Shown here: piece by piece, positions 5,547 to 6,255 of the stretch
Position numbering within the stretch: position 1 is the stretch's first letter
Layout of the letters: each line of letters opens with the position of its first letter
Assembly (NCBI GenBank): GCA_026417715.1
Contig: JAOACU010000170.1
Coordinates: 1 to 6,255, forward strand
Direction of reading: 5' to 3'
Length of the DNA: 6,255 bases
DNA from: Anaerolineae bacterium
GTDB taxonomy: Bacteria; Chloroflexota; Anaerolineae; UBA4142
Notes under the pieces: generated by a model
Databases searched by the model: none
What the model saw: the letters and a program-made list of their open reading frames with translations, nothing else
What the model was told of the DNA's origin: nothing
Made by a program: the position numbers and the translations under genes

Positions 5547-5720
5547 ATGGCACAATTAAAGATTAAAGCCGTCGAAATGACACGCAAAATTCGTGATAAA
5601 CATTATCAACAGTTACTCGGCTTGTCGCGTGCAGAGCGTTTGGCGTTTTATCGCGAGAAAGCCCGCTTGATGAATGAAAAAGCCAAAAAACTTGCCAAGC
5701 GTACGTTAGAACGCGCCTGA
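5547..5720 (+). CDS. Small basic helical protein paired with the DUF2283 gene
   Basis: A 57-codon frame from ATG 5547 to TGA 5720. Residues 7-49 (KAVEMTRKIRDKHYQQLLGL..., then RAERLAFYREKARLMNEKAKKL) are predicted helical, strongly basic and amphipathic. The pattern IRDKHY, then GLS, then an acidic or basic E-R-x-x-FYREKA helix resembles short conserved proteins I associate with DUF2283 or toxin-antitoxin-like neighbourhoods in Chloroflexota and Cyanobacteria. I cannot name a family. AAGG overlapping the upstream stop codon lies 9 nt before the start, and the 11-nt spacing suggests one operon. It has no Cys and no membrane segment. Codon use and its position directly behind a conserved small gene argue that it is real. 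Confidence 0.7.
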   Translation: MAQLKIKAVEMTRKIRDKHYQQLLGLSRAERLAFYREKARLMNEKAKKLAKRTLERA

Positions 5721-5852
5721 TTTTCGCCTGCAATTACGTTGTTCGCGATTTGCGATTTCCGCTCCGTGGCTTGGGGATTGCCTCGACTCTGTTTAGCACC
5801 GATCCTTTGCGACACAAACTGTAGTTCTGCCCAGGACGCCTCATCTTGATTC

Positions 5853-5936
5853 ACGTATCACGCATCACACATCGCGCAATACGCATCACGCAATACGCAA
5901 TACGCAACACGCTTCAATCTCTAATCTCCAATCTCT
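5853..5936. repeat. Heptamer array covering the 3' end of the AlaX-type gene
   Basis: Eight consecutive 7-nt units of the form ACGCAAT or ACGCATC with variants occupy 5853-5908. They are followed, after a short break, by three units AATCTCY (5916-5936). The second block contains the stop codon (5923-5921) and the final codons (IEIGD) of the AlaX-type gene. The unit type of the first block is the same as that of the array at the ileS 3' end. All units are in one orientation, so no hairpin forms within it. Confidence 0.85.
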
Positions 5937-6255
5937 ATCCTCAACCGCTTGTTCATCTTCCCCTTGCTCTCGTGCCCCACAACCTTGATGCGCCCCACCT
6001 CGCGCGTGTTCGCGACGTGTGTGCCGCCATCCGCTTGCAAGTCCAAGCCGACGATTTCGACAGTACGGACTTGCAAAATATCGGGTGGGAGTAGATTGAT
6101 TTTTGTGCGAATCAGGTCAGGAATTTTGAACGCTTCCTCGCGCGGCAAGACCTTGATGCGTACATCGCGCGCGGCAGCGACTTCGGCGTTGATCTTTTCT
6201 TCCACCGCGCGCGCAAAATCCGCGCTCATATGTTCCAGTTCAAAATCCATTCTTG
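5921..6255 (-). CDS. AlaX-type alanyl-tRNA editing protein, C-terminal part (runs off the right edge)
   Basis: The family hydrolyses Ser- or Gly-mischarged tRNA-Ala in trans and is related to the editing domain of alanyl-tRNA synthetase (cytoplasm). About 110 codons are visible, open to the edge. They show RMDFELEHMS near the start, then the second half of the metal site as QADGGTHVANTREVGRI and the trailing GKMNKRLRIEI. These match the AlaX C-terminal core. The ATG at 6250 is probably internal, since the N-terminal HxxxH part of the fold would lie outside the window. At the position where AlaRS and many AlaX proteins have the metal ligand Cys (CGGTH), this protein has Asp (DGGTH). The final residues are encoded by heptamer repeat units. 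Family assignment is firm; the exact AlaX subtype cannot be decided without the N-terminus. Confidence 0.85.
   Translation of the reverse strand, partial: RMDFELEHMSADFARAVEEKINAEVAAARDVRIKVLPREEAFKIPDLIRTKINLLPPDILQVRTVEIVGLDLQADGGTHVANTREVGRIKVVGHESKGKMNKRLRIEIGD

Noticed and set aside
5648..5854. 68-codon minus-strand frame opposite the 57-aa gene
   Set aside because: It overlaps a better supported plus-strand gene, has no Shine-Dalgarno and no recognisable motif.

Overview
The window is a moderately GC-rich bacterial chromosome segment with a housekeeping layout. Nearly all coding is on the minus strand. The organism is most likely a member of the Chloroflexota (Anaerolineae-like). This rests on remembered similarity of the atypical isoleucyl-tRNA synthetase and on the many short 7-nt-periodic intergenic arrays. 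It is an inference; no search was run.

Layout, read in the direction of minus-strand transcription (right to left). At the right edge is the C-terminal part of an AlaX-type alanyl-tRNA editing protein (5921-6255, running off the edge). A divergent plus-strand pair follows: a DUF2283-type small protein (5323-5535) and a 57-codon basic helical protein (5547-5720), with a sigma70-like promoter at 5230-5258. Next is a full-length isoleucyl-tRNA synthetase (1811-5164, 1117 aa) with a good Shine-Dalgarno site. After a heptamer-repeat palindrome comes what looks like a separate operon with its own promoter (1686-1714). It encodes a TraR/DksA-type zinc-finger protein (1131-1637), the lipoprotein signal peptidase LspA (646-1134, ATGA overlap) and an RluD-type pseudouridine synthase (1-551, truncated by the left edge).

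The genes fit together as translation and growth functions: tRNA charging (IleS), clearance of mischarged tRNA-Ala (AlaX), 23S rRNA pseudouridylation (RluD) and lipoprotein maturation (LspA), with a possible DksA-like regulator. The ileS-lspA and lspA-rluD neighbourhoods are familiar in other bacteria. Here a zinc-finger gene sits between ileS and lspA.

The most striking non-genic signal is a set of degenerate tandem arrays with a strict 7-nt period. They lie at 565-648, 1724-1828, 2927-2954, 5181-5215 and 5853-5936. Each has its own unit sequence, and two contain back-to-back inverted blocks that form perfect 18-19 bp hairpins. Arrays fill the gene borders: the stop codons of lspA, ileS and the AlaX gene lie inside array units, one array sits just upstream of the ileS ribosome-binding site, and one is embedded in frame inside ileS. 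No mobile element, CRISPR array, rRNA or tRNA was seen. The 5721-5852 spacer shows nothing recognisable apart from a doubled GCGATTT.
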